In this document: one piece after another, positions 52,790 to 64,000 of the stretch
How the letters are laid out: every line of letters begins with the position of its first letter
How positions within the stretch are numbered: the stretch's first letter is position 1
Source of the DNA: Pseudoscleropodium purum
Taxonomy: Eukaryota > Streptophyta > Bryopsida > Hypnales > Brachytheciaceae
Reading direction: 5' to 3'
Length of the DNA: 64,000 nucleotides
Assembly: GCA_963969395.1 (NCBI GenBank)
Contig: OZ017795.1
Coordinates: 7,874,001 to 7,938,000, forward strand
Position numbers and translations under genes: made by a program
Notes under the pieces: model-generated
Database searches by the model: none
What the model was told of the DNA's origin: nothing
What the model saw: only the letters and a program-made list of their open reading frames with translations

Positions 52790-53530
52790 ATTTGTTTGGT
52801 TTTGTTCATTTTGTTTGTTTGTGACAATGAGATCTCTTGAATCATGTATTCCCCAATTGTGTTCTTAGTATTGTTAGAAAGCTCTTGGCGAGGAGAGGTG
52901 TACAAACTTTGTGTCGAGGTGTTTGAATATATAGTGCAAAAGGTATAGATTTTTGAATTATTTTTGGATCTTAAATTATAGAAAGTTATTTTTTATTTTA
53001 TTTTGACTATCCTACGCTCGGGTCAAATTCGTTAAAAAATAATTTAAAAATAATTAATTACGGCATGTAATGAAATTTTTTAGAAATTATTATGTTGCAA
53101 AATTGAAAAGTGAAGAAAATATTAATGAAAAATATGTGAATTTTCAAAAAAAAATTATGAAAAATGAAAAATATTACACATACAAAAGTGATTGCATTAT
53201 AAATGTAAAAAATTCATAGAATTCATAAGTATACTAGGTTTGGTCCTTTTCCGTTTTTTTCCATCCTTGAAGAGGGACCGTGCTCATCAAAAGGAATTGA
53301 AACTAAACCAATCCTTTTGCTAACTTTCTAAGCCATAGGAATCTGAATGCTAAAGGTCACAAAAGATTCAATAAAGCCTTTGAGTACCAGTATAAATGTC
53401 AAAGGTCATGAAATATTCCACATCTTATAAAATGAAACTTCAAAAATTCTAAATCCAATTAATGAAAGACAATTCAATGAGGAAAAAAAATGATTGTGTA
53501 TGGGGTGTGATGAATCTAACCCCAACGCAC
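52790..53530 (-). repeat. Long dispersed repeat, inverted partner of 23.0-23.7 kb
   Basis: GACTATCCTACGCTCGGGTC (53,006-53,025), GAGTACCAGTATAAATGTC and AAGGTCATGAAATATTC are the reverse complements, in mirrored order, of blocks at 23,010-23,500. The part 52,800-52,990 is an R unit in minus orientation. The two copies lie on either side of the demethylase gene, about 30 kb apart. Confidence 0.65.
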
Positions 53531-55060
53531 GGTTGATGGAAACAACACAAGACACACTACCATACATGAAGGTCTAATTCAACACCTAAGTGCCGAAATT
53601 TTTATTTTTTTTATTTTTTTAAACCAAGAGTTTGAACAACTAGAATGATTGGTGTTAGCAGAAGGGTTTTGACGTTTCACTGTTCTAATTACTTTGTGTT
53701 CAACATCTTCTAGTTGTTTTATATTTTGGGAAACCTATCACGTGGGACTTAAGACATGATGTAGATTTTCAGAAAAACAAAAAAATTAGGCAATATGGAT
53801 GAAAATTTTCTACAACATTTCAAACATTTCACTTGTAATATTCCAAACATTCAGACATTCCAAAAAATACTTAATTTATGTCTGCATCTGACCTTCACAT
53901 AGGGTACTACATGTGAAAACGTTACCCAATGTGTCATCTAGTTTTTTTGTTTTTTTTCTCTTTTCTAATTTAAGTGTACCGGTACTACTGAGCAAAAGTA
54001 AGGCTTCCTATCTTATTAGTTGGTTATTAGTGTAGCACAGCCTATTACTGCGGTTTCTGACAAAACTGCAAGATTTGTGGCATGGATCCTGGCGTACCGT
54101 CTCCTGTGTAACTGGCTGGCAACCACAGGAAGAATGTGGCCTTTGCTTTGCAACTGAAGAAGGGATAATTAATTAATTAAGAAGAAAAGCTTGTGGATCC
54201 AATCCACCTTTGCTGCTAACTTATGATAAAAGCCTAATCCAAGACCCATTTGAGCTTTCTATGTGTTCGTGGTTATCCTCACTTCCTTTTGATTCAGTTC
54301 TTGGGGGAAGTGAGATAAGTTGACCCCCCATTCTATTCTGCAATCATAACACCATCATTCATGTTTAAATAACTACTGTCGGTCTGATTACAAAACTATC
54401 AATATTCAATGATCAATGATTAAAAAAAAGAAACAGGGAAAATTTAAGTACAAATTGGTCACTTCAGGTGTCCATTGATGCATGCAGCAAGGAAGCTTTA
54501 GCAACGGCCTGGGAGTAAGTTAGAATAGTCAGTACACCAGCAACAAATTTGTACTCACTGCTGATTTGATTTTTTATATGATATGAAACTTTTCCACCTT
54601 CTTTTTTCAGTTTTTCAAAAAACTCACTGTAGCTTCAAATCTACTAAGGTAGGAGGCTCGAACTCCGTTTGGGCATTTACAACTCCCCGCCCCTGTAAAT
54701 GGCATTGGAATGGATTGGAGGTGGTTCTTAAATTGACCTCCTAGTTGTTGGGAAAATTGAGAAAAAATATTATTCATTATTGCAAGAGCCAATCAGTCTC
54801 CTTGCTTTTTTTCCATTTTTCTTTAGAAGTTGCAGAGAACACTTTGTGAAAGACCTAGGATCATAAATAGGGACCTATGACACTTCTTGTTTGAAAATTC
54901 ATAACTAAATTAGAAATAATCTAAAAAATATGAAAAAAATTATATTAGATGCCAATTCCTCTTGTCTTTCACGGAAAATTTACTGAAAAATATTTTGAGA
55001 AGTTTCACCTACCCAAAATTCAGTTCTAATGCTTAAGTGGTCGACTTATGAGCCTCCTAC
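53531..55060. other. Intergenic DNA
   Basis: No gene recognised. Composition is slightly less AT-rich at 54.0-54.8 kb but frames stay below 62 codons. TAATTAATTAATTAA at about 54,166 is a short simple repeat. Confidence 0.5.
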
Positions 55061-55300
55061 CTTAGTGTGCCCCATGCCTTTGCCACGGTCAAAGTAATAG
55101 AATTTTTTTTTTTTAATTTTTTGTATTCATAGGAAATTTAAAATTCAATATCTTTCATGCCTTAGGTTGGAATGCCACAAAACCAAGCCCGTGCACCCCT
55201 CCTCGCTGAGGACTTTTCAACAATACCAAACACGCAAATGGAAGATGCACAGTTTGAGAGATCTCAATGTAACAAACAAACAAAACCAACCTAAGTTAAT
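55061..55300 (+). repeat. Single R-repeat unit
   Basis: It shows the family order GTGCCCCATGCC, TTGCCACGGTC, GGAAATTTAAAATTCAATATC, TTTCATGCCTTAGG, CCACAAAACCAAGCC, CCCCTCCTCGCTGAGG, GAGAGATCTCAATGTAAC and CAACCTAAGTTAA. Confidence 0.65.
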
Positions 55301-55989
55301 AGAAGGAAGTTAACTTACACGCACACCAAAAAAACTTGAGCTCTTATAACTTTTAGAAAAAACAAATAAACATGAAAAATCAATAAAATCAATATAATAA
55401 ATTTCATTTAGAAAATAGAGTGAAGGATTGTGAAGTGTAAATGACATGTGTGCACCTAAAAATCAACCCTAATTATAATTGAGCATAATTATTATAATTA
55501 ATTTTTTCTGATTTGGCCTTATTGGCAATTGAAAGAGGATTCCAATGAACTTTAACATGCATTATTTGGATACAATATGAAAAAGTTATGAATTTTCAAA
55601 ATATTTTTTGGCTTGGTATACTTAAAACCAACATTAGACTCTCATAGAGTTTCATTTTCAGATATTGTTATGTCTTGTGGAATTGATATCTAGGAAAAAT
55701 GACTCTTCCTAGTCTAAATGTCGGTATTGCATTTTGGCAATGTTGATTGTAGGTAAATATAAGGCCTACCCATAAACAAACCTATGGCCTATTTTGTTGA
55801 GGGATATTTTAAGAAAAAAACTACTTTCTTTCAACTCTCCATTCTATCGTTTGGTTTCTTAAAATTTATTGAAACTAAAGTTGGAATGATACAATATGTT
55901 GCGCCATTAACCTTAGTGGCATGAACTCTAGAATACCAAATTGGTCATTGTACAAATTATCCTTTTCGGTAATTGAGTGTATCATTTGC
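55301..55989. other. AT-rich intergenic DNA
   Basis: Nothing recognised. Confidence 0.5.
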
Positions 55990-57161
55990 TTAATTTCTAA
56001 AGTTCTATAATTATGTTTTCACTAAAAATGCTCAAAAACTGCTATGCGAGGACAAGTACCAAATTTTGAAAAAAAGCTTATTTTTAACAGGTGTGATGAT
56101 AGAATCTTGTAGTATGTTGACTTGAGAACATGTGATGAGAATTTCAAAAATTTCCACCTTGTTGCTTGCAAGATATAAGCATTGAAATTCATACAAATTA
56201 TTTTTTGGGCCTTGTAAAAAACAAGGCAACTACACTTCACAAGCTCACTTTTCTATGAAAAAATGTCCAAAATGGTGGTGCTTCTTTGGACTCTATTTCT
56301 AGAAAATGGACCACATGCTTGGAAATTTTCACATCATTTCAAATAGTACAACATATAGGAAAAAAATAGCAAGTAGACAATAGTAGAAAATGACTTAAAA
56401 TACTAAATTGTTAAAAATTCAATCATGGAATTGGAAAATGCTAATCCCAATGGTTGCAATGTTGTAATAAACAATCTACATCCTATGATTTTATTTTATT
56501 TTCAAAAATATTGAAATTGAATAAGATAAAGGACTTCAAAGTTTATTTTAGAATAGAAAATCCATAACTATTGAATAGACCAAAAAATCCTCATAACTTT
56601 TCATTCATTGATCAAAAGGGAACAATTCAAAGTTTTCCATATATATGTATATATGACTTCCATTAGAAGAGTTTTTTTTGTTTCTAACTACAGAAATCAC
56701 CTTGCAGATGGCTATGACAGCTTGCCAATGTGACATAGTGACTACCACATTTGGAAAAAAAAATTTCAACTTTTTTCTTCATTCAAAATTAATTAATTAA
56801 TTATTTTTTGGAAATAACTGTTTGCTAGAACTACAAGGGGAGGAATGTGTGGTGCACCAACTTGAAACAACCCTCCCAACCCCCCCAAAATCCTGTAATG
56901 ATAAATCCAATTATAAATTTTTGTTTCTAAAAAAAGTGATTTCTTCTAATTTGCCTAGATTTCCCATTTACAAAATAAAATAAAATAATAGATTAGGCCA
57001 TAACTTTTTCACATGTCATGAAATTTAGTGCAAATGAGAGATATTCCTTATCCCTACCTTCTATTAAAATTTGGGTCAAAAATATGAAAATCTCTAGTCA
57101 CACACACGTGGCCAAAATTATTATATAGTAAGAAAACACATGTTGATGCTTTCGGGGCTAA
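55990..57161 (+). mobile_element. 920-bp TTAA-element, copy J, interrupted by a nested MITE
   Basis: It runs from TTAATTTCTAAAGTTC to GCTTTCGGGGCTAA in the orientation of copies A and E. Without the 240-bp insertion at 56,661-56,900 it would be 932 bp, the family size. The interior follows copy E closely (ACATATAGG, CCCAATGGTTGCAATGTTG, GGACTTCAAAGTTTATTTTAG). Confidence 0.7.
56661..56900. mobile_element. CATTAGAAGA-ended MITE, copy 3, nested in TTAA-element J
   Basis: It begins CATTAGAAGAGTTTTTTTTG and ends CCCCCAAAATCCTGTAATG. On both sides the host sequence continues as TTAA-element (TTTTCCATATATATG to the left, CCAATTATAAATTTTTG to the right), so this family moved after the host element had inserted. 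Confidence 0.7.
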
Positions 57162-58186
57162 ATAAAACCAATAGCACCTATAGGAGGTCCAACTACTCTG
57201 CAAGACCTCTTCTTTCTATAGAAGGATTCTCTATCATCCATCAGACATATAGTATAGTGACATTACAGGGTTAATTCTTGAAAATACTCACATTGCCATG
57301 AAACGGGTTTTTCTACAATGCCTCCCTCCTTTCAGAATAGAACCAACAAACAACGCAAGTCCCAGGTTCCACAGCACAGAAAACCCAGGTTTACGATACA
57401 CTTTCAATACCAACCTCGCTGGGAACCATACAAATCGAAATTTCTAATTAATATGAGCGTCTCTAAGGACAAACTGTCAGCAAGGTATGCACTAGAAATT
57501 TCTCCAGGAGCCAAAGTCAAACTGGCTTATGTCAACAACGACAACAAGTCAAACTGCCTCAAGTAGTTCAACGAATTTAGTTGACAAAATAGCCTACAAG
57601 TAGACTCAACTTTTAGTTTTTAAATTTATTTTTTGACACAAATGAAACGAAATTTCATTGCAAGGTAAAAACAACTTTTAGTTTCCGTCGATTCAGATAA
57701 GTTCGGCTTATCAGGAGAAGCAGAATGTTCAAGAGTCCACTCATTCCATGATGACTCGTGTCTACTGCATGTTCTTGGCTCTTCAATAAAGTCTCCTTAA
57801 TTCGGGAAGCAATGGAGTCATGTAGCTAACCTGATCTACAAGAGTGATTTGCTAAGTAGTCTTTTTCCACAAGAAATCAGTCCTTGCACTATCCTTACAC
57901 ACTACACATGGTGTGCTCTCTTTGAGGTGCAAACGAAAAGAAGCAAATCCAAAAGTAGAAAAATGCAAACTGGAGGAGAACCGAAGAAACACTGTTGATC
58001 AAAACCATCAACTATGACCGACATACAAGTTCAGAAGTAGCGTTGATGGCAAAATCGGGGATACAGTGCCAAATTTGCATGAGGAAGTCCTCTGAGATAC
58101 ACATACATAAAATATCATAATTACAATGTAAGACAAACAAGGGTTTGGTATTGTAAAGAATGTCCTCGAGTGTTGTTACATCTCAC
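57162..58186. other. 3' flank of the plastid-protein gene, with an unassigned plus-strand frame
   Basis: GC rises to gene-like levels from about 57.2 kb. A plus-strand frame at 57,318-57,566 (82 codons, for example KLSARYALEISPGAKVKLAY) has a beta-strand-like alternating pattern and an acceptor-like TTACAG at 57,264-57,269. I do not recognise it. It could be a terminal exon or remnant of a membrane beta-barrel protein, or chance. The rest, next to the minus-strand stop at 58,187, probably includes that gene's 3' UTR. Confidence 0.35.
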
Positions 58187-60274
58187 TCATTTCTTCAATT
58201 TGTACATGTCAGGCTCAAAGTGACAGGGCTTGCTAGGCTTCGCCATCTCCATTCCAATGAAAGCAAATATGAAGAGAACCGTGTACAGGAACAGATAGTC
58301 TTGCTGCACAGTACAAGAGCCTGTCAAATGATCTCCTCCGAATAGAATACACAAACACTTGGAATAGCAGAGAAGGAAAACCATTTGATACTGAAATACA
58401 GCCCTACTAAAGCGTCCCAGATGGTCCATTATACTTACGTCGATATCGAAGTAAACACCTGCCACAAGGCCGGGAATGAAGAGCCACGATATAGCACCTG
58501 CACAAAACATGGACACCTCACACGTAAGCCACTCTAGAAATCATCAAACTTTTCAGTGCAACTGCCAGAACCTGCCAGAATCATGAGGAAGAGGATACTA
58601 AAACCGTTAAGAACCTAATTCCGTCTCGTCGACTGAATCCCGTCGACCAACAAGTCATCTATTCATATAGTTGGTCAGCCTTCAACTTGCCTAAATGTCA
58701 GTGGACCTTTGAATGCAAAATGGGGTTGTCTACTCTCACTTATAGAGGTCTAAAACTTCCCACTTCGAACGATTGCATAAGAGATTGATATATAACAAAC
58801 AAACTTTTATCCAGAGACTTTGACTCCTGTGATGTGTCCAGTGAGCTCTAAAGTGATCTCCCAATGACACCGCGCTCCTAGAGTTTGGTTGGAATGCTTA
58901 AAGTGGCGCAAATAGTATACCCTCACCCTTCCATTCCAGCTGAAAGGCTACTCACCTTGGACACCAACAGGTCCTCCGGACGTTTCAAAGACCTCCTTTA
59001 TACCTTCCCACCAAGTACCTGCAATGCAAGTCACAACCAATAAGTGCCTACAACCATTGAAAGCCTCAATAAGTAGGAGCATGACACCACTACTGAATTA
59101 TAAATCAGATAAAAACTCCATAGTAAAGCTGGGGTTGGGTGACCAGCTTACCGTCGTCACCCTCATGCCAACTATGTGCACCATCCGCCTTGCCCCACGG
59201 GAACGTTCCCAAGACTTCCTGCAAGTTACCACCCATTTTTTCGTTCAGAAAAATGGACGTGCTGGAAGTAGGGTACCAAGCACCCCACCACAATAGCTCC
59301 TCTTTACTGATTAGCTTCAATTGATTTCTGATTCCTCCCTACTGATTAGCACATTCAGTATAGCTTGAAATGATCACTGGATTAATACGAAAACGACAAT
59401 GTCAGTGTGCTCCCGGATCAAAATTTGAAAAAGTGCTCGAAAACGTTATAATTGCACTACAATCGTGCCATTTCAGTCATGTCCAATTTATGAATTGCTG
59501 GTAACCTAATTATCACCCCAAAACATCTTTGATTCACCTCAAAGTGATAGAACCCCTCCGCGAATGCCACTTCGGCATCAAATCTCAGCCTAATGAAATT
59601 CACTCCTTGTTGAGAAAGTCGAATCTTTAATTTTTGCAAAAGAAATACAGAACCAGTTCCCCAATTTCCCGAACAAAAGCTGAACAAATCTCCAACCGTG
59701 TCCCAAACCCTATACTGAGGTTCGGACAGCCCAAGGGCTCACCATTTGATATCCCAAGGGCACTACAATCTTGCCATTTCAGTCATAACCCATTCATGAA
59801 TTACTCGTAGCCTAATAGCCATTCAAAAACATCTTGATTCACCTCAGAGTGATTAAAACCCTCCGCCAACGCCACTCCGGCATCAAATCTCAGTTTAATG
59901 AAATTCACTCCTTGTTGAGAAACCCGAGTTTTATTCTTTGTAAAAGAAGCACAGATACAGTTCCCCAATTTCGCGCTCAAAAGTTGAACAAACTGTCCCA
60001 AACCGTAGGCTGAGGTTTGGAAAGCGCAAGGGCTCACCAGTTCATATCCTGCGGTTTCGTGGATGTCTCGATAATCCTCCTCCAAATCGGGCTCCACTCC
60101 ACTGCTGTTGCCAGCTTTGCGAACGACGGAGCGAGGCAGCCGCTGCTGCACCGCGGAGACGAACTTCCTGTCGTTGCTGCTTCTGCTGCTGCTGCTGGTG
60201 GAGCAGACGTTTGAGGAGGTAATGCGGGGCGCCAGGCAGGCGATGGTGGAGAGGCACGCCATAGCTGCTGCCAT
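58187..60274 (-). CDS. Predicted plastid two-helix membrane protein, 180 aa, 5 exons
   Basis: Family not identified. Exons (minus, 5'->3'): 60274-60038, 59218-59152, 59018-58956, 58497-58439, 58303-58187. All introns are GT-AG and phases agree (543 nt with stop). The start lies in the context CACAATGGCAGC, a good plant initiation site. The first 55 or so residues are Ser, Ala and Arg rich with few acidic residues, typical of a chloroplast transit peptide (prediction). Then come an acidic stretch (EPDLEEDYRD), a soluble Trp-rich segment (FPWGKADGAHSWHEG, GTWWEGIKEVFETSGGP), two hydrophobic segments (about 124-139 and 145-162) joined by a very short turn with DID, and a polar tail KPSKPCHFEPDMYKLKK. 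The layout suits a small thylakoid or envelope protein, perhaps an accessory subunit of a photosynthetic complex (inference). Intron 1 (819 bp) contains a tandem duplication that includes the splice donor. Confidence 0.85.
59454..60055 (-). repeat. Tandem duplication of about 300 bp spanning the exon 1 donor
   Basis: The stretch from ACTACAATCGTGCCATTTCA (59,456) to GGGCTCACCATTTGATATCC is repeated from ACTACAATCTTGCCATTTCA (59,763) to GGGCTCACCAGTTCATATCC (60,048), with many substitutions. The right copy ends in the last bases of exon 1, so the left copy carries a decoy GT donor and about a dozen exon-like bases. Confidence 0.8.
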
Positions 60275-60669
60275 TGTGAGAGACGACGGAGGGAGCTTGG
60301 CCGCTGCCTGGGGATGGAATTCGAGCGATCACAGGGGGAGAGCCAGGGCTCGAACGAGGTTCCTGGGATCTCATCTCTTTTGGAGACCTCGATGTGGCAT
60401 ATTCCTCTGGAAAGGGAAGATCACCTTCTTTATTTTTTTATTTTTTTTTATTTTTTTGAACAAGTGGGCAGGGAAAATCGCCTTCAACTGAGCAAATTTC
60501 TCTCACCAAGCATTATAATTGAGCATTTTAATCACAGAAAGAAAATTTTGCAGTGAAGTTGGAGGGAATTCAAGAATGATATTTGATTCTAATATGCAAA
60601 AATTATGAAGAGGTCAAAATTAAATTGGTAGATTTTTTAAAATTGTGGCCTATTTTCAATGTTCACACT
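60275..60669 (-). promoter_or_regulatory. Upstream region of the plastid-protein gene
   Basis: GC-rich for about 150 bp upstream of the ATG, then a T-rich stretch near 60,430-60,460 and AT-rich DNA. It probably holds the promoter and leader; no individual element can be assigned. The plus-strand frames here are shadows of exon 1. Confidence 0.4.
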
Positions 60670-61585
60670 TTTACCCCTGAAGGACCAAGGTGCATTTTTT
60701 AGCATCATCAATTTTTTGGGTAGGTGTATGTGAGTAGAGATTTCTATATTTTTGGCCCAAATTTTAATAGAAGGTGTGAACAAGAAATATTTTGCATGTG
60801 CACTAAATTTCAAAACATTTGGAAATATGAGTCAAAAGTTATGGACAAATATGTAGTTTGTTTCTCAACTTGGGCAATCTAGGCAGATCTGAGAAAATCA
60901 CTTTTTTCAAAAACAAAAATTTGAAAATAATTTTCTAGGTTTATATATACATAAAAAGCTTTGAATCATTCTATTTTGATGAATGAGTCAAAAGTTATGA
61001 GGTGTTTTAGTTTGTGGGCTATTATGGATTCTCTACTCCAAAAGAAACTTTGAAGTTCGTTTTCAATATTTTTGGAAAAAAATAAAAACATTAGGTGAAG
61101 ATTATTTATTACAACATTACAACCATTGGGATTGGAATTTTCCAATTCCATAACTAAATTATTAACAATTAAGTATTTTGATTCCTTCTCTACTTCTTTC
61201 TACTTACTATTTTTTTCCTACATGTTGTACAATTTAAAATGATCTAAAATTTTTCAAGCATGTAGCCAACTTGCCTTGAAGAATGAAGCCAAAGAGTTGC
61301 AACCATTTTGGACATTTTTTCATATAAATGTGACCTTATGAAGTACAGCTGCCCGATTTTTTGTAGGGCTAAAAAAGGCTTTTTGTCAATTGAATTGCTA
61401 ATATCTTGCAATCTACATGGTGGAAATTTCAGAAATTTTTTCACATCTTCTCAAATTATCATTATACAAGATACTACGGTTGGATGTGTCCAAAAGCAAT
61501 TAAAATTTTTGTTGATATTTGTCTTTAAAATGGCAGTTTTGGAGTGTTTTTAGTAAAAACATAGTCAAGGAACTTTAGGGGTTAA
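60670..61585 (-). mobile_element. 920-bp TTAA-element, copy K (inverted)
   Basis: The left end TTTACCCCTGAAGGACC and right end GGAACTTTAGGGGTTAA flank 916 bp in the order of copies B and C (GTAGGTGTATGTGAG..., AAGTTATGAGG, CAGCTGCCCG, AGTCAAGGAAC). It lies about 400 bp upstream of the plastid-protein start codon. Confidence 0.75.
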
Positions 61586-63508
61586 AAAGAATGTAACAAG
61601 CATCTACAATATTTATTTATTTTTTAGGGCTCCCTTATAAAAACATACTTAGATTTGGATGATCTTATGTTAATATCAACTTTTCTAATATCACTTTAAG
61701 ATGGAGGTAAGGGATCTTGACATAAAAAAGACCCTTTTTGGAGATCTATCATCTTTGAATAATTGGAGAAAAAATCACACCAAGAGTTTAGTAAACGAAA
61801 ATAAAGGGGAATATAATTAATTTGAAAATTTCCAAATACTACATAAATAAGCTACAAACTTTAAAATAGAGGTCATAGCAACACCTACTACTGACACTAA
61901 ATTGCCTTTAATTGGACACCATTGAAATACAAAATGCTTCAACTCTTTTAGGTTGCCTCAAAAAACTCTTCACCTACTATTGGTTACCTCTAGAAATTAG
62001 TATTGACTTAAAGAAAATAATTTGTTGAAATTGGATCACTTAGAGTTGGCTTTGAACACCATTAGGTTAATATTTGTAAATGGGTACTGTTGCAAAAGGG
62101 GTGTGCTCAAGGTTTGCGTTCAATTTTGAAGATCCAAAACAAACATGAATTTTGCCTTTGAAGTTGTATATATTATCATTTCAATATTTACTAATATGAA
62201 TTAATGATCCTATTTGAATTTGGTATTGTTAATCAATAAAAAAAATTTAGTAAAGTGAAGGCTCTTTTATTTTGGCATGCATTAATCTCATGTTATTTCA
62301 AAGGACACCTAGGACCAAAAGTGTGCAATGAATAACTATTAGAGAAATTGAAGAACCAAAGAATGAACCTACTCTTTCAAGGATTTGATTATTTTTTACC
62401 AAGTGAATTACTATGGTGAAAGGACCAAGTCTTTCTAGAGAGTTGATTCTTTATCCAAACTTGTGTGTCATCAACACTTGTTTGACTATTCTAAGAATGG
62501 TAACACCTAAAATCCATTGAATAAGGATTTGAACAAGGTTTTTAATATTGAAATGTAAGAGCTTTTGTTATGTCTTGTTGGTATTCACAAGGAAATCCAA
62601 AATTCTCTTAGGATGTATTTTTTGAACTCTACATGACTAAAATATGAATTTTCAAAGTACTGAAAATAGATTTACCCCAAAATCAACCCTATGCTCTCTT
62701 GTATGGAAGTTGTACATTTGAGACAAGAATCTAGATGGGAAAGTTTTGCAAACAGGTCACAAATTAGGAGCAGTTACCTTACTGTCAACTGGCATTGCCG
62801 GGAAGTAAGGATTCGCTGATTTGAGAGGAAGACCTTTCTCTAAAATACTTATTCATACATGACCAACACATGTTTACCCAACAATTCTTGCACATTATAG
62901 GTACAACGATGAAATAGTAACTTGTGCAAAATCAATAGGACAGTACAATAAGATTGAACAAGTGCACTATGCAGAACTACGTTAGTAAATAGTTTAATTT
63001 GCAGAAACTAATTCCGGTACTTGAAGGGTGCAGAAAAAATAGAAGGATCGATAAAAATACACTGTACCTAACTTCAATGGACCCTGTCTCTGTAGAGGTG
63101 GCAACTAACAATTGGCAATGGAAGAGCACGGTCATACTCCATTTTCCTGTACTTCTTTTAGTCATAATCCTGTTCTTTAGCAATATGGTGGCCTTCTAAA
63201 CTGAACAAGGTCCAGGTCCAAGCATTGAGGTGATGTCCAATAACGTGAAAACGGTACGAGGGACATGCACTCTGACGAAACGTCCCAATCCCCACATGGG
63301 AGTACCGGTGACGCTTACGAGCCTTCTGGTCCTCATTGGAGACAAAGAGGAGACGACTGAAGCTTTGTTCACAGATAAAAGTTGTATTCACCGTCCACCA
63401 CTATACACAATGCAATCAGTTGACCTCATGCTCGTACTTGTTCACTATCATCAAATGCCCTTGACGGCAAGCAGTTCATGAATGAAAAATGTTCACTAAT
63501 ACCAAATA
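61586..63508. other. Intergenic DNA, turning gene-like after about 62.9 kb
   Basis: Up to about 62.7 kb it is AT-rich with nothing recognised. From about 62.95 kb GC rises, which probably marks the 3' UTR or further downstream sequence of the minus-strand gene at 63.5 kb. Short frames here (for example 63,230-63,481 plus) show no domain. Confidence 0.45.
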
Positions 63509-63894
63509 TCACTGTTCATCAGATTGCAAACCGACTCTATTTGCTGGCAAATTGATGGGACCGCGGGCACGGTCACCTGTATCCAACAAGCGTTTCACCT
63601 TTTTCTTAGCACCGAATTGGCGGTCAAAATGTTTCACCTGCATCCAAACGCATGAAAATTTATATTAATCTGAAACTGAAATTGAAAGTGCAGACACACA
63701 TAACCTTCCAGAAAACCTTTGATGAGCATCTTCTGAATTAGCACAAAAAAAATGAAGCAAACCCTGGCATATGAAAACGAATCCCTAAATCCTTGTTTTG
63801 CAAAATTGGGCGCAATTTTAACAAGTGAGAGCTCCTCAAGCCAATGAGTCATTGTCCAGGGTTGAATTTTGCTTGATTCCCTCTGATTTGGCAT
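63509..63894 (-). CDS. 3' exons of an unassigned gene with a SAM-like segment (possibly partial)
   Basis: Two exons join in phase: 63,894 (or a few bases higher) to 63,763, and 63,637 to 63,509. The donor is AGG|GTTTGC, the acceptor GATGCAG|GTGAAA, and a TGA ends the frame after LQSDEQ. The first exon encodes MTHWLEELSLVKIAPNFAKQ, which has the Trp-Leu-x-x-Leu-x-Leu-x-x-x-x-x-x-Phe spacing of the start of a SAM domain. The second is basic (GAKKKVKRLL). An in-frame TAG lies just upstream, so either MPNQ is the start (86 aa) or TCTAG is an acceptor and earlier exons lie beyond 63,910 or outside the window. Function not assigned. Confidence 0.4.
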
Positions 63895-64000
63895 GGCCTT
63901 GGTCTAGAAAAGTCTAAAATGGCACGGTTCTCAAAAGGTCTCACGCCACTACCACTGAAGACTATTATGAAAGACAAGTTCACAGAATTTGATTCTCTGA
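63895..64000 (-). other. Upstream sequence or intron of the partial gene
   Basis: The last 106 bases carry no frame continuous with the 63.8-kb exon (in-frame TAG at the border) and are cut by the window edge. Confidence 0.35.

Noticed and set aside
59024..59324. Plus-strand frames of 61-90 codons
   Set aside because: They are opposite exons 2 and 3 of the plastid-protein gene and have no support of their own.

Overview
The window looks like nuclear DNA of a land plant. The reasons are intron-rich genes with GT-AG introns of roughly 100-800 bp, a plant-type KDM5 histone demethylase, and a gene whose product starts with a serine-rich chloroplast-type transit peptide. The strong contrast between AT-rich, repeat-packed intergenic DNA and GC-richer gene islands suits a bryophyte or fern better than a compact alga, but the species cannot be named from this sequence.

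Layout: 1-24.7 kb is gene-free and made of small non-autonomous DNA transposons and diverged repeats. 25,048-39,255 (minus strand) is one complete gene that I could resolve into 33 exons with every junction in frame. It encodes a predicted 1,955-residue KDM5/JARID1 (JMJ17-like) H3K4 demethylase: JmjN-ARID-PHD-JmjC-C5HC2-PLU1-PHD-PHD. 39.3-41.1 kb is its GC-rich, CpG-rich upstream region with a (CT)n tract in the leader. 41.1-57.1 kb is again repeats. 58,187-60,274 (minus) is a complete 5-exon gene for a 180-residue, probably plastid, two-helix membrane protein of unassigned family. 60.7-61.6 kb is one more repeat. 63,509-63,894 (minus) holds the two last recognisable exons of a gene whose 5' part may lie beyond the window edge; its product has a SAM-like helix pattern.

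The repeats fall into several families: (1) about 920-bp elements with TTAA-CCCCTAAAG termini, seven near-complete copies plus fragments; (2) CACTA-type elements, one with a clean 3-bp target duplication; (3) a GC-rich 286-bp hAT-type MITE with a perfect 8-bp target duplication; (4) CATTAGAAGA-ended elements of about 240-300 bp, one nested in family 1; (5) a roughly 250-bp repeat found at five loci, at two of which it adjoins a second shared module, giving an inverted pair of about 0.7 kb on either side of the demethylase gene. No transposase gene, tRNA, rRNA or CRISPR array was recognised. The genes do not form an operon or an obvious pathway; they are independent single genes on the same strand.
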